From the NCBI RefSeq assembly GCF_008831045.1, contig NZ_WAJS01000010.1:25185-89184 (forward strand): a stretch of DNA of 64,000 nt. The letters run 5' to 3'. This DNA comes from Adlercreutzia muris (lineage in GTDB: Bacteria > Actinomycetota > Coriobacteriia > Coriobacteriales > Eggerthellaceae). The translations under genes and the position numbers were made by a program. Positions 12,413 to 21,181 of this stretch are shown piece after piece; position 1 is the stretch's first letter; each line of letters starts with the position of its first letter. Under the pieces are notes generated by a model. The model was not told the origin of the DNA and searched no databases. It saw nothing but the letters and a program-made list of their open reading frames with translations.

Positions 12413-12438
12413 AACCGTCATACAAGTTTAGGACGGTT
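12413..12438 (+). repeat. Inverted repeat at the predicted transcript start
   Basis: AACCGTC (12413-12419) and GACGGTT (12432-12438) with a 12-base spacer, just downstream of the -10 box. It could be an operator or a 5' stabilising hairpin. Confidence 0.45.
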
Positions 12439-12526
12439 TCACCTATGCATGGGTCGTATCGAGAGAGAAGGGGAGGCGACCGTGTCCGGGCGCTTTCCCG
12501 CACGACTAGAAGAGGGAGGGTCAAGA

Positions 12527-15178
12527 ATGAGCAACGAATTGACTCGACGCAGCTTCGTCAAGTGGGGCACGGCCACTGCTGGCGCCGCAACCCTCGCGGG
12601 CTTGACTGCCTGCGCGAATTCACCAGCATCGTCCGAGATCTCATTGGGCGACACCGGCATCGAATCCTATCCGGGGGAGAAGGGCGATGGCCAATGGCTG
12701 ACGGGCGCATGCATGAACAACTGCAGTTGCGAGCACTCCCGCTGCCTTTTGAGGGTGTATGTGGAGGACGGCGTGCCGCTGCGCATCCGCACCGATGAGG
12801 AGGAAGACTCTATCGAGGTGCCCCAGCGCCGCGCCTGCCCGCGCGGACGAGCGCAAATTAGTAATATGATGTCACCGGCGCGCATCAAATATCCCATGAA
12901 GCGCAAGGGCTGGAGCCCCGATAATCCCAACGGCGAGATGCGCGGCCGCGATGAGTGGGAGCGCATCAGCTGGGATGAGGCGCTGGATATCATAGCGAGC
13001 GAGATGCAGAAGGCCTACGACAACTGGGGTCCGAAATCTATTCTTGCCGCGGCCTACTCCGATATTGGCGAGGAGTACTTCGACCCCATCGTGTGCTTGC
13101 TGAATGCCAAGGGCGGTGCGGTGCATCACGATCTGGGCACCGTATCGCTTGGAGCATGGCCTTGCGTCGAGCTGTTCATGACGGGCAGCATCTTCGAGGC
13201 TCCCGACGCCCTGAGTCTCGCCGAGAGCCAGCTCCACTTCCATTTCGGCAACAACTGGGCAGCCAACAAGGCGGGCAACACACCGCTCCAGTTGAGCTAC
13301 GCGCAGTCCGAGGGGGGTCGCCTCGTTATTGTGGATCCGTGGCTCAATCAGACGGCCGCCGCCATTGCCGATGAGTGGGTGCCCATCCTGCCCGGCACCG
13401 ATACGGCGTTCTGCCTCGGTATGATGTATCACCAGGTGGAGAACAATCTGCAGAATCAGGAGTTCTTGGACACCTACTGCGTGGGATTCGATGCCGAGCA
13501 TATGCCCGAGGGCGCCGACCCCAAGGAAAATTTCAAGGACTACTTGCTGGGTACCTACGACGGCGAGCCCAAGACGCCGGAGTGGGCCGAGGCCATCTGC
13601 GGTGTGCCTGCAGCAACAACGCGCCGCCTGGCTGAGGAAATCGCGAAGACTGAAAAAGTCGATTTCTTCGCCGGCCAGTCTACGACCAAGATTCCCGCCG
13701 GTGAGATGTTCGGTCAGGCCTTCTACACCTTGGCCTTCATGCATGGGGTGGGAACGCCGGGCAACTATGTCGGCTGGCTCGGCATGCACGAGCACGGCTA
13801 TTCCACCACGCCCTATTGCTTTGCGGGAGATGCCTCCAACGGGGCCGGCAAGAACCCCGTCAATCCGCTGGCGCCTCCTGTCATTGTGCTCGTGCCCAAT
13901 TGGGGCGAGATAACTGACAAGGATTCTTGGGAAAAGGTGGACTACACCGAGTGCTGGCAGTCGATTCTCGATGGCGCCTACGGGCGCGATTCCTGGCCTG
14001 GCGGGAAAAAGCCCATCGACATTCACGTCATTTACACGGGCGGTTATCAGAACAGCCTCAACTCGCTGCCCAATGCGAATGCCGGCATCAAGGTGTTCCG
14101 CAAGGTTGATTTCGTGTGGGGTGTCGGGCCGTTCTTCGATGCCTCGCGGCAGTACTGCGACGTGGTATTGCCTGCGGCCACGTGGTGGGAGAAGGGCAAT
14201 ATCGCCTGGAGCGTGAATGCCGAGACCGTGTATTGGGCTGATCGCATTATGGAGCCGCTGTACAAGGCGCGCCCCGAGACTGAGATCGCCGAAGAGCTGG
14301 CAAGCCGTCTTGGCCTGGATCCGAAGACGGTGAACACCATGACCGATGCCGAGCGCACCTATCACTCCTTCGCCGGCGCCATTAAGATGACTGATCAGGC
14401 CACGGCGGCCTATGAGCCGCTGTTCACCATCACTCAGGAAGACATCGATGCCCTGGGTGTGGAGGGCAAGCCCCAGGAGGGCAGCATCACCATCGCAGAA
14501 TTCAAGGAGAAGGGCTGCTACAAGACCCAGCGATCCAAGGGCGACGCCCTTACCTATCGGCCCTTCGCGGCGTTCATCGCCGATCCCGAGGGCAATCCGG
14601 CGGCCACGGCGTCGGGTAAGTTCGAGATCCATAGTGCCACACTCTCGGCGGTCGTGAGCTCGCTCGGTTACTCCGTCATTCCGCCCATCGCGAAGTGGCA
14701 GATCGGTGATCCCGACCAGGGCGCCGGTACCCAGACTGAGGAGTATCCGCTGCTGCTGTGGACGCCCCATTCCCTGCGTCGCTCCCATACGGTGAACGAC
14801 AACGTCGTCTCGCTGCGCGAGGCGTTCCCCCAGGAATGCTTCATGAGCACCGTGGATGCCGAGGCACGGGGCATCAAGAACGGCGACTTGGTGCTCATGA
14901 CGAGTCCCCACGGCAAGGTGCTGCGTCCGGCCAAGGTGCTGCCTACCATCGTTCCGGGTGCGGTGGCGCTCCAGGACGGCGCGTGGATCCGCATCGACGA
15001 GGAGACCGGCATCGACTTGGGCGGCGACCCGAACATCTTGCAGGCTCCGAAGGCCTCGGGGCAAGCTTCCCAGTCGTGGACGGGCACGCTGGTGCAGGTG
15101 GAGAAATACGACGGGCCGCTGACGCTTGAGCCCGACAAGAACACGCCCATCGTTACGCCCGTGGGCATCGAGGAATAG
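12527..15178 (+). CDS. DMSO-reductase-family molybdopterin oxidoreductase, Tat-exported catalytic subunit
   Basis: Catalytic subunit of a complex-iron-sulfur molybdoenzyme, 883 residues. The N-terminus has twin-arginine TRRSFVKW (residues 6-13) and a possible lipobox LTAC at 26-29, so it faces outside. A [4Fe-4S] site is suggested by C62-x3-C66, C73 and C104 (RACPRGRA); the spacing between C66 and C73 is longer than the CX3C of DmsA and holds an extra C68. The molybdopterin-binding segments include GGAVHHDLG, VDPWLNQTAA and LLLWTPHSLRRSH. An in-frame ATG at 12449 is rejected because GAGGGAGGG precedes 12527. The electron acceptor (S- or N-oxide or another organic oxidant) cannot be read from sequence. 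Confidence 0.9.
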   Translation: MSNELTRRSFVKWGTATAGAATLAGLTACANSPASSEISLGDTGIESYPGEKGDGQWLTGACMNNCSCEHSRCLLRVYVEDGVPLRIRTDEEEDSIEVPQRRACPRGRAQISNMMSPARIKYPMKRKGWSPDNPNGEMRGRDEWERISWDEALDIIASEMQKAYDNWGPKSILAAAYSDIGEEYFDPIVCLLNAKGGAVHHDLGTVSLGAWPCVELFMTGSIFEAPDALSLAESQLHFHFGNNWAANKAGNTPLQLSYAQSEGGRLVIVDPWLNQTAAAIADEWVPILPGTDTAFCLGMMYHQVENNLQNQEFLDTYCVGFDAEHMPEGADPKENFKDYLLGTYDGEPKTPEWAEAICGVPAATTRRLAEEIAKTEKVDFFAGQSTTKIPAGEMFGQAFYTLAFMHGVGTPGNYVGWLGMHEHGYSTTPYCFAGDASNGAGKNPVNPLAPPVIVLVPNWGEITDKDSWEKVDYTECWQSILDGAYGRDSWPGGKKPIDIHVIYTGGYQNSLNSLPNANAGIKVFRKVDFVWGVGPFFDASRQYCDVVLPAATWWEKGNIAWSVNAETVYWADRIMEPLYKARPETEIAEELASRLGLDPKTVNTMTDAERTYHSFAGAIKMTDQATAAYEPLFTITQEDIDALGVEGKPQEGSITIAEFKEKGCYKTQRSKGDALTYRPFAAFIADPEGNPAATASGKFEIHSATLSAVVSSLGYSVIPPIAKWQIGDPDQGAGTQTEEYPLLLWTPHSLRRSHTVNDNVVSLREAFPQECFMSTVDAEARGIKNGDLVLMTSPHGKVLRPAKVLPTIVPGAVALQDGAWIRIDEETGIDLGGDPNILQAPKASGQASQSWTGTLVQVEKYDGPLTLEPDKNTPIVTPVGIEE

Positions 15179-15190
15179 GGGAGGTGCGCT

Positions 15191-15817
15191 ATGACTCAGT
15201 ACGCATTTCATTTGGATGGCGGCAAGTGCACGGGCTGCAAGACCTGTCAGGTCGCGTGCAAGGAAACTTATAGACTGCCGGCGACTAATCTCTATCGCAA
15301 GGTGTACAGCTATCAGGGTGGCAGTTGGGATGCAACAGCGGCGGGTCATTACGTCCCTAATGGGGTGTTCGGCTATTTCATCTCTCTGGCGTGCAATCAC
15401 TGCACGAACGCCGCCTGTGTGGAGAATTGCCCGACGGGCGCTATGCAGAAAGACCCTGATACGGGTATTGTGTGGACCGATCATGAAGTGTGCATCGGGT
15501 GCAAGACCTGTCAGACCGCCTGCCCCTATAAAGCCTCCACCTTCAACGAGGAAGAGGGCTACATGCTCAAGTGCGACATGTGCCGTGGCGAGGTGGCCAC
15601 GGGCGGCAAGCCCATCTGCGTAATTGGCTGCCCCATGCGAGCATTGGACTTCGGGCCCCGCGAGGAACTTGTTGAGAGGTACGGCGAGGGCGATATCGAA
15701 GTCGAGCCGCTGCCCCAAGACACCACGGGTCCCAATCTGATCCTGACTCCTCATCGCAACGCCCAGAAGTCTGGTGTCGGTACCGGTTCGGTGGTCAACC
15801 TCCAAGAGGAGCTGTAG
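15191..15817 (+). CDS. Iron-sulfur electron-transfer subunit (DmsB-like)
   Basis: Four-cluster ferredoxin subunit, 208 residues, which would carry electrons between membrane anchor and molybdoenzyme. Cysteine groups are CTGCKTCQVAC near residue 14, CNHCTNAACVENCP near 68, CIGCKTCQTACP near 100 and CDMCRGEV...CVIGCP near 125-150. It begins 12 bases after the catalytic-subunit stop with GGGGAGG upstream, so the two are co-translated. No signal peptide is present; as in DMSO reductase it would be carried out by the Tat-bearing partner. Confidence 0.93.
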   Translation: MTQYAFHLDGGKCTGCKTCQVACKETYRLPATNLYRKVYSYQGGSWDATAAGHYVPNGVFGYFISLACNHCTNAACVENCPTGAMQKDPDTGIVWTDHEVCIGCKTCQTACPYKASTFNEEEGYMLKCDMCRGEVATGGKPICVIGCPMRALDFGPREELVERYGEGDIEVEPLPQDTTGPNLILTPHRNAQKSGVGTGSVVNLQEEL

Positions 15818-15941
15818 CGTTCTCGGAAGGTGCTCCGCTGTCTCGGGGGAATTGCGGGGTGCGGGTCGCTGCGCGAAACGGCAAGATCTGTGCCCCTTTC
15901 ATGAACCTTTCCAATACCGAGGAGAATACCTTTCAACCCTG

Positions 15942-15947
15942 TATAAT
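15942..15947 (+). promoter_or_regulatory. Internal -10 box between the Fe-S subunit and TorD genes
   Basis: A perfect TATAAT lies in the 215-base gap, 86 bases before the torD-like ATG. No convincing -35 hexamer is present at normal spacing. Transcription from here would meet a hairpin at once. Confidence 0.4.
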
Positions 15948-15956
15948 CCCACGTTA

Positions 15957-16020
15957 AGGCGGGCACCGGACAGATTCACCCCCCTCCCTCCCGATTTGCC
16001 CGGTGCCCCGCCTGTTCTTT
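15957..16020 (+). terminator. Attenuator- or terminator-like hairpin within the molybdoenzyme cluster
   Basis: AGGCGGGCACCGG (15957-15969) pairs with CCGGTGCCCCGCCT (16000-16013), with one bulged base, followed by GTTCTTTTA. The 30-base loop is pyrimidine-rich. It ends about 12 bases before the torD-like start, so partial termination would lower chaperone and anchor expression relative to the first two subunits. Confidence 0.6.
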
Positions 16021-16032
16021 TAGAGGTGTCCT

Positions 16033-16797
16033 ATGATCGCTCCCCTTTCTTCCGATACGCTGGCTGCGGCCGAGGTCTGCTTCGCTGTCGCCTCTTGGCT
16101 GCTGTATGTCGAGCCGGACATTTCGTCGGTGGCCGAGCAGGTTGCAAGCCGTCAGTTCGCCAGCGCCCCCTTCGGCGAGGAAAGCGATGACGCGCGGCAG
16201 GGCCTTCGTTTTCTGGACGGCTGGTGTGCCGCCGCTCTGCGCGCATCTGAGGTGCCCGAGGGCGCAAGCACTGATAGTGCGGCCGCCTTCCTTGGGGAAA
16301 GCCCTGCGTTCGCCGAGGCCGTGGCTGAATTGCGTCGCGAATGGCTGCGTCTGTTCGTGGGTCTGGGCACGCCTGAGGCATCGTGCTTGGAGTCATACTA
16401 CGTGGAGCCGAACCGGCACGTGTTCGGCAAGAACGTCATTGCTGTGCGCGAGGTCTACCGTCGTCACGGCCTTGAGGTCGAACGACTGCATCGGGAGCCC
16501 GACGACCATTTGGGGCTCATGCTCGGCTTCCTCTCTCGCCTGATTGCCGAGGAACGCGAGGCCTTGGATGCCGGCGAAGGTCAGCGAGCTGCCGCGTTGG
16601 CCGGCGAAGGGGACGCTTTCCTGACGGAGCATGTCCTTCCCTGGTTGGCCCCCTGGCGCTATGCTGTCGAGAGGCATGCACGTACCGGGTACTACCGTGG
16701 TGTCGGAGCGTTCGTTTTCGGCTTGATCGCCTGCTACGCCGAGCGCTTCGGCATTTGCTTCGACGGAGAGGCCCGCGCGTTTCGGCGCAGGAAGTAA
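16033..16797 (+). CDS. TorD/DmsD-family molybdoenzyme chaperone
   Basis: Cytoplasmic redox-enzyme maturation chaperone, 254 residues. The family signature region ESYYVEPNRHVFGKNVIAVREVYRRHG followed by EPDDHLGLMLGFLSRL and EHVLPWLAPW is clear. TorD-family proteins bind the Tat signal of their partner and hold it until the molybdenum cofactor is inserted. Its position between the Fe-S and anchor genes ties it to the upstream Tat-exported catalytic subunit. AGAGGTG lies before the ATG. Confidence 0.85.
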   Translation: MIAPLSSDTLAAAEVCFAVASWLLYVEPDISSVAEQVASRQFASAPFGEESDDARQGLRFLDGWCAAALRASEVPEGASTDSAAAFLGESPAFAEAVAELRREWLRLFVGLGTPEASCLESYYVEPNRHVFGKNVIAVREVYRRHGLEVERLHREPDDHLGLMLGFLSRLIAEEREALDAGEGQRAAALAGEGDAFLTEHVLPWLAPWRYAVERHARTGYYRGVGAFVFGLIACYAERFGICFDGEARAFRRRK

Positions 16798-16823
16798 CGT
16801 CGGTGCCTTGAGGGGAGGTGCGT

Positions 16824-17702
16824 ATGCTGGGGACGTTCGTGGTTCTCTACCTGTTTCTGGGCGGTTGCGGTGCCGGCACACTACTTGTGACAACCGCCTG
16901 GTCGCTCCTGTTCCACTGCACGAAATCGCGCACCTTTCGGCAGAGCCGTGCCTTTTGGGGCCTGGCGGGCAAGCTGTACCTCGCCAGCTTCGGGCTTCTG
17001 GCCCTCTCGGCATTCTGCTTGCTGGCGGACTTGGGCAGTCCCCATCGTTTCTTTTTGCTGTTCCTCCGACCGACGGTATCGCTGCTATCGGTGGGCTCGT
17101 TCATCCTGCTGGCGTCGCTGCTCGTCTCGGCTTGCGTGGCTGCGGCCCATGTCCTCGGTTGGCCGCTGCCCTCCATGGCTCGCAAGGGGCTGGAAGTGCT
17201 CGGCGCGCTTCTGGCGGCGGTGCTCATGGTCTACACCGGCCTGTACCTGGCGTGGATGGAGGCGGTACCCCTGTGGAACAACGCGGCGCTTCCGGCGCTG
17301 CTTGCCCTCTCATCGCTTTCCTCCGGCTCGGCGATCGTGCTTCTGCTTGCGCCCTTCGGTCGCGATTGGGCGCTTCTGGCCGGCTGGGTAGACGGTCTGC
17401 ATCGGGTTCATCTGATAACCTTGGGACTCGAGTTCGTGGCGCTTGCCGCCTTCATCGTCCTGGCTGCAGCGAACTTGTTCGCGGGCCCGGGCCTCGCGCA
17501 GCTGATTTCGCCCGAGGGCCAAGGTTCCTGGTTCTTCGGGGGTTTCGTGCTAGGCGGCATTGTCGTGCCCTTTGGCATCGAGGCGCTGCGTCCCTTCGCG
17601 GGTCGTGTCGCACCGGTCGCAGCAGCTGAGGCCTTGTGCCTCTTCGGAGGGCTAATTCTGCGGTTCTGCCTGGTGTTGGCCGGAAGTCATTGGCTCGGGT
17701 GA
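16824..17702 (+). CDS. DmsC/NrfD-like membrane anchor subunit
   Basis: Integral membrane quinol-oxidising anchor, 292 residues with about eight hydrophobic helices. The N-terminal LYLFLGGCGAGT and the DLGSPHRFF motif after the second or third helix are features of DmsC/NrfD anchors. It would oxidise menaquinol and feed the Fe-S subunit. GGGGAGG at 16812-16818 fits ATG 16824 better than the in-frame GTG at 16818. It completes a four-gene set in the order catalytic, Fe-S, chaperone, anchor. Confidence 0.85.
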   Translation: MLGTFVVLYLFLGGCGAGTLLVTTAWSLLFHCTKSRTFRQSRAFWGLAGKLYLASFGLLALSAFCLLADLGSPHRFFLLFLRPTVSLLSVGSFILLASLLVSACVAAAHVLGWPLPSMARKGLEVLGALLAAVLMVYTGLYLAWMEAVPLWNNAALPALLALSSLSSGSAIVLLLAPFGRDWALLAGWVDGLHRVHLITLGLEFVALAAFIVLAAANLFAGPGLAQLISPEGQGSWFFGGFVLGGIVVPFGIEALRPFAGRVAPVAAAEALCLFGGLILRFCLVLAGSHWLG

Positions 17703-17770
17703 TACAATGCGAGCCGATATGAAACAGAAGCGCCCGGCAGGCGCCCAAGCAGGAAGGCTGCGGAGAGCCC

Positions 17771-18157
17771 ATGGCCCTGTTCGAGATAGACGAGTCGAGC
17801 GGACTGCCCGTATGGGTGCAGCTGCGCAATCGGTTCGTTTACCTCATCAAGACCGGCTACTACCGGCCTGGCGATCAGCTGCCCAGCGTGCGCACCTTGG
17901 CCGCCGAGGCCGCCATCAACTACAACACCGTGAGCAAGGTATACGTCAACCTGGAGAGCGACGGCTATGTCGAGTCCGTGCGCGGTCGGGGCGTTTTCGT
18001 GCGCGACATCGGCGGGAAGGCCGATGATGTGTGTTCCATTGCCGACACGGAAATAGAGGGTTGCATCCGGCGCTGCCTGGCCCTGGGAATGACCATCGAT
18101 GAAGTCACGCTGTGCATGATGGATGTGGCTCATCGTTTGAAGGATGAGAGGTCCTGA
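17771..18157 (+). CDS. GntR-family transcriptional regulator, YtrA type
   Basis: A 128-residue one-component regulator. Residues 10-75 form a winged helix-turn-helix (GDQLPSVRTLAAEAAINYNTVSKVY, then GYVESVRGRGVFV). The short C-terminal tail, about 45 residues, is the YtrA pattern, which lacks a large ligand domain. Such proteins commonly control adjacent membrane or transport genes. It precedes the SPFH gene by 24 bases on the same strand, so the pair is probably one operon; a role in the upstream molybdoenzyme cluster, ending 68 bases before, is also possible. Confidence 0.9.
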   Translation: MALFEIDESSGLPVWVQLRNRFVYLIKTGYYRPGDQLPSVRTLAAEAAINYNTVSKVYVNLESDGYVESVRGRGVFVRDIGGKADDVCSIADTEIEGCIRRCLALGMTIDEVTLCMMDVAHRLKDERS

Positions 18158-18181
18158 TCCTCGAAGAGGGGGGAGAGTCCC

Positions 18182-19141
18182 ATGCTGAATCGTACTGAGA
18201 AGACCGAGCGCGAGGGTCGCGCCCGACGCGTTGCCGGCATCGAGAAATACAATTCCAACGTCGATCGTCGCACATCTCAGAACGGACCGCTCGTTTTCGC
18301 GGTCTTCATCGCTGTGACGGTGTTCGCCTGCGTGCTGGGTCTCGGGTTCGCACTGGGGGGAAAGCTCGATGTCTGGTGGCTTTTTGGTGCGCTGGCGGCG
18401 GCCTGGGCCGCTACCATGGCGGTGCACATCGCCATGGAGTGGGAGAAGGTGGTGGTGTTTCGCCTCGGTAAGTTCTCCCGCGTGAAGGGACCGGGGCTCT
18501 ACTTCACCATCCCCTTCATCGAGCAGACGGCCCTGAAGGCCGACCAGCGCATCATGGTCACCGGCTTCGGCGCCGAGGAGACGCTGACGAGCGATTTGGT
18601 GCCCATCAACGTGGATGCGGTGCTGTTCTGGATGGTGTGGGACGCGAAGAAGGCGTGCCTGGAGGTGGAGAACTACTACAACTCCGTGTCGCTGGCGGCC
18701 CAGACGGCCCTGCGCGACGCCATCGGCCGGGCCAGCGTGTCGGAGGTGGCCATCCGCCGCAACCAGCTCGACCAAGAGCTTCAGGAGGTCATCGAGGAGC
18801 GCACGAGCGTGTGGGGCATCACGGTGCTATCGGTGGAAATCCGCGACATCGTCATTCCCGCCGAGCTGCAGGAGGTCATGTCGGCCGAGGCCCAGGCCGA
18901 GCGGGAGAAGAACGCCCGCATGGTGCTGGCCGAAGTGGAGAAGGACATCTCGGCCATGCTCGTGGATGCGGCCAACGTGTACGAGGAGAACGAGCTGGCC
19001 GTGCGCTTGCGCACCATGCACCTGCTCTACGAGTCGGTGAAGGGCAGCGGCGGCACCGTGGTCATCCCGAGCGCTTATTCCGAGGGCTTCTCCGATGCGG
19101 CGCTGGACAAGGCCATCGACGGGTTGAAATCGGGGAAGTAG
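18182..19141 (+). CDS. SPFH/band 7 domain protein (slipin)
   Basis: Stomatin-like membrane scaffold protein, 319 residues. A charged N-terminus is followed by two hydrophobic stretches (about residues 36-60 and 68-82), then an SPFH domain starting at EKVVVFRLGKFSRVKGPGLYFTIPF and a C-terminal coiled-coil region (AEAQAEREKNARMVLAEVEKD). Slipins oligomerise and organise membrane microdomains, often with an NfeD partner; none is seen here. GGGGGGAGAG precedes the ATG. Downstream, 165 bases separate it from the convergent asparagine synthase gene; only a weak GCAGCC/GGCTGC hairpin is seen there. Confidence 0.9.
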   Translation: MLNRTEKTEREGRARRVAGIEKYNSNVDRRTSQNGPLVFAVFIAVTVFACVLGLGFALGGKLDVWWLFGALAAAWAATMAVHIAMEWEKVVVFRLGKFSRVKGPGLYFTIPFIEQTALKADQRIMVTGFGAEETLTSDLVPINVDAVLFWMVWDAKKACLEVENYYNSVSLAAQTALRDAIGRASVSEVAIRRNQLDQELQEVIEERTSVWGITVLSVEIRDIVIPAELQEVMSAEAQAEREKNARMVLAEVEKDISAMLVDAANVYEENELAVRLRTMHLLYESVKGSGGTVVIPSAYSEGFSDAALDKAIDGLKSGK

Positions 19142-19306
19142 GGGTATGGCAGCCGGGCGCGGCTGCGGGGCGCCTTCATTTGCTCGGATGGTCATCGCTT
19201 TGGGGGCAGAGCGCGTGGTCCTGCTCCCGTCGCACGTCGGCGCCCGGGCGAAGCGGGGAAGCGCCCTTGGGGCAAACGGCGCTCGGCCAGGGTATCTGGG
19301 GCTCCC

Positions 19307-21181
19307 TTACGTGTTTTTCCGCCCTTTGAAGTATTGGTCGTACCAGATGACGAAGCAGTAGGCGCTCCAGATCTTCTTCATGTTCGACCGCATGCCGCGC
19401 TGGTGCTCGTCCAGAAGAGCGTTCAGGCGGTCGCCGCGGAAAAACATCCGGGCCGTCTCGCTGTTCAGCACCTCGCGCACCGAGGCGGCCCAGGGGTCCT
19501 CCCGCAGCCACTGGGCCAGAGGCGTGAGGAAACCCTTTTTGGGCATGGCAGCCGTGACGGCCGGCAGGGTGCGGGTGGCGGCGCGCCGCAGGGCCACCTT
19601 GGTCTCGCCCCGGGTCACCCGCAGGGCCGTGGGCAGCGTGCGGGCTACGGCGAACACCTCCCGATCGAGGAAGGGCACGCGCAGCTCAAGCGAGGCGGCC
19701 ATGGACATCTTGTCCGCCTTCAAGAGAATGTCCTGCTGCATCCAGGTGAGGATGTCGGCGGTCTGCATGGCGGTGACCTCATCGAGTCCTGCGGCGCCCA
19801 TCTCGGCGAACAGCGGGGCCGTGACTTCCCAAGGGGCCGGCGCCGCCGCTCCCCGGGCGCCCAACTCCGGTGTGAGCAGGCCCAGAGCCTCGGTCCAGGG
19901 GAAATTGTACTCCAGGCGGATGTAGCGCTCGGAGAGGGGGCGGGCGCCCCGCATGAGGAAGCGGCGCCCCCGAACGCCGGCCGGCAGGCGGGCCGCTGCG
20001 GCCCCAAGGCCCCGACGCAGGGATGCGGGCGCGGCCATGTAGGGCTCGAAGGCGAGGCACTCCTGGTAGTACGGGTAGCCGCCGAACAGCTCGTCGGCCC
20101 CTTCACCTGACAGCACTACCTTCAACGACTGGGCCGCATGGGCGCACAGGTGGTACAGCGGCACGGCCGAGGGGTTGGGCAAGGGCTCGTCCAGGGCGTA
20201 CTGCACAGCGGGCACCGAGGCGAAGAACTCCTCGGCGCCAAGAGTGCGCCCCTCGTTGGCCAGGCCGATGGCTCGGGCGAAGGAGGCCGCCTGCTCCAGT
20301 TCCGAGAAGCGCCCGTCGTCGTAGCCGATGGAGAACGTGCGGGCATCCATGAGGCGGCTGGCCTCATGGGCTACCAGACTGGAATCCACGCCGGCGGAGA
20401 GGAAGCAGCCCACGGGCACATCGGCCGCGGCATGGGCGGCCACCGATCCGCGCACGGCCTCGGCGATGGCCTCGGCGCTCTCATCGAGGCTGCAGCCCTC
20501 GTCGGGGGCGAAGGACGGGGCGAACCAGCGGCGGTACTCGGCGCGGCCGTCCCGCCAGCGCAGCCAGTGGCCGGCCGCTAGCTTGCGCACGCCAGTGAAG
20601 AGGGTCTCCTCGTCGGGTAGGTATTCCATGCACAAGTAGTGGGGCAGTCGCCGCTCGTTCAGGCTCCGCTCCAGACGCGGGTAGGGGAGCAGCCCCTTGA
20701 TCTCGGAGCCAAAGACGATGCGCCGGCCGATTTCCGCATAGTACAGGGGCTTGATGCCGAAGGCGTCTCGGGCCAGGAAGAGCTCGCCGTCGGCGGGTCG
20801 GTACAGGGCGAGGGCGAACATACCTCGCAGCCGGTCGAGTACCGCCGGCCCCCACTGCTCGAAGCCGTGGAGCACCACCTCCCCGTCGCCGTCCGTGGAG
20901 AAGCGATGCCCGGCCCGGATGAGCGCCGACCTCAGTTCCCGGTAGTTGTAGATCTCGCCGTTGAAGACGAGCACGAGGGAATCGTCCTCGTTGCGCAGGG
21001 GCTGGCGAGCCCCCTCCAGGTCGATGATGGCCAGGCGCCGGAAGCCGAGGGCCGCCCGCCCATCGGTAAAGTAGCCCGCATCGTCGGGGCCGCGATGGGC
21101 GATGGAGTCGGCCATCGCGCGGACCGTCGCCCCGTGATCTAGCGTGCCGTCCTCGCCGGCGAATCCTACGAAACCGCACAT
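19307..21181 (-). CDS. asnB: Class II glutamine-dependent asparagine synthase; possible peptidoglycan D-Asp/DAP amidase
   Basis: AsnB-family amidotransferase, 624 residues. It starts MCGFVGF with the catalytic Cys2 of the class II glutaminase domain; RGPDDAG and NGEIYNY shape the glutamine site. The synthetase domain has a PP-loop variant SAGVDSS at residues 262-268 (commonly SGG-DS) for ATP pyrophosphate chemistry. In some bacteria AsnB-type enzymes amidate peptidoglycan rather than free Asp: AsnH on D-Asp bridges in Lactococcus, LtsA and B. subtilis AsnB on DAP. Its place last in a run of D-Asp genes favours a wall role, but ordinary asparagine synthesis is not excluded. TAGGAGGGA precedes the ATG. 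Confidence 0.85.
   Translation of the reverse strand: MCGFVGFAGEDGTLDHGATVRAMADSIAHRGPDDAGYFTDGRAALGFRRLAIIDLEGARQPLRNEDDSLVLVFNGEIYNYRELRSALIRAGHRFSTDGDGEVVLHGFEQWGPAVLDRLRGMFALALYRPADGELFLARDAFGIKPLYYAEIGRRIVFGSEIKGLLPYPRLERSLNERRLPHYLCMEYLPDEETLFTGVRKLAAGHWLRWRDGRAEYRRWFAPSFAPDEGCSLDESAEAIAEAVRGSVAAHAAADVPVGCFLSAGVDSSLVAHEASRLMDARTFSIGYDDGRFSELEQAASFARAIGLANEGRTLGAEEFFASVPAVQYALDEPLPNPSAVPLYHLCAHAAQSLKVVLSGEGADELFGGYPYYQECLAFEPYMAAPASLRRGLGAAAARLPAGVRGRRFLMRGARPLSERYIRLEYNFPWTEALGLLTPELGARGAAAPAPWEVTAPLFAEMGAAGLDEVTAMQTADILTWMQQDILLKADKMSMAASLELRVPFLDREVFAVARTLPTALRVTRGETKVALRRAATRTLPAVTAAMPKKGFLTPLAQWLREDPWAASVREVLNSETARMFFRGDRLNALLDEHQRGMRSNMKKIWSAYCFVIWYDQYFKGRKNT

Larger units (their letters stand above)
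12100..12526. other. Divergent regulatory region
   Basis: A 427-base gap between the ferric-reductase-like gene and the molybdoenzyme. It holds the two promoters and the inverted repeat listed separately, and the purine-rich GAGGGAGGG Shine-Dalgarno before 12527. The stretch 12190-12370 has no gene or motif I can support. Confidence 0.6.

Noticed and set aside
12872..15805. 977-codon antisense frame over the molybdoenzyme genes
   Set aside because: No family resemblance and fully antisense to two confident CDSs.
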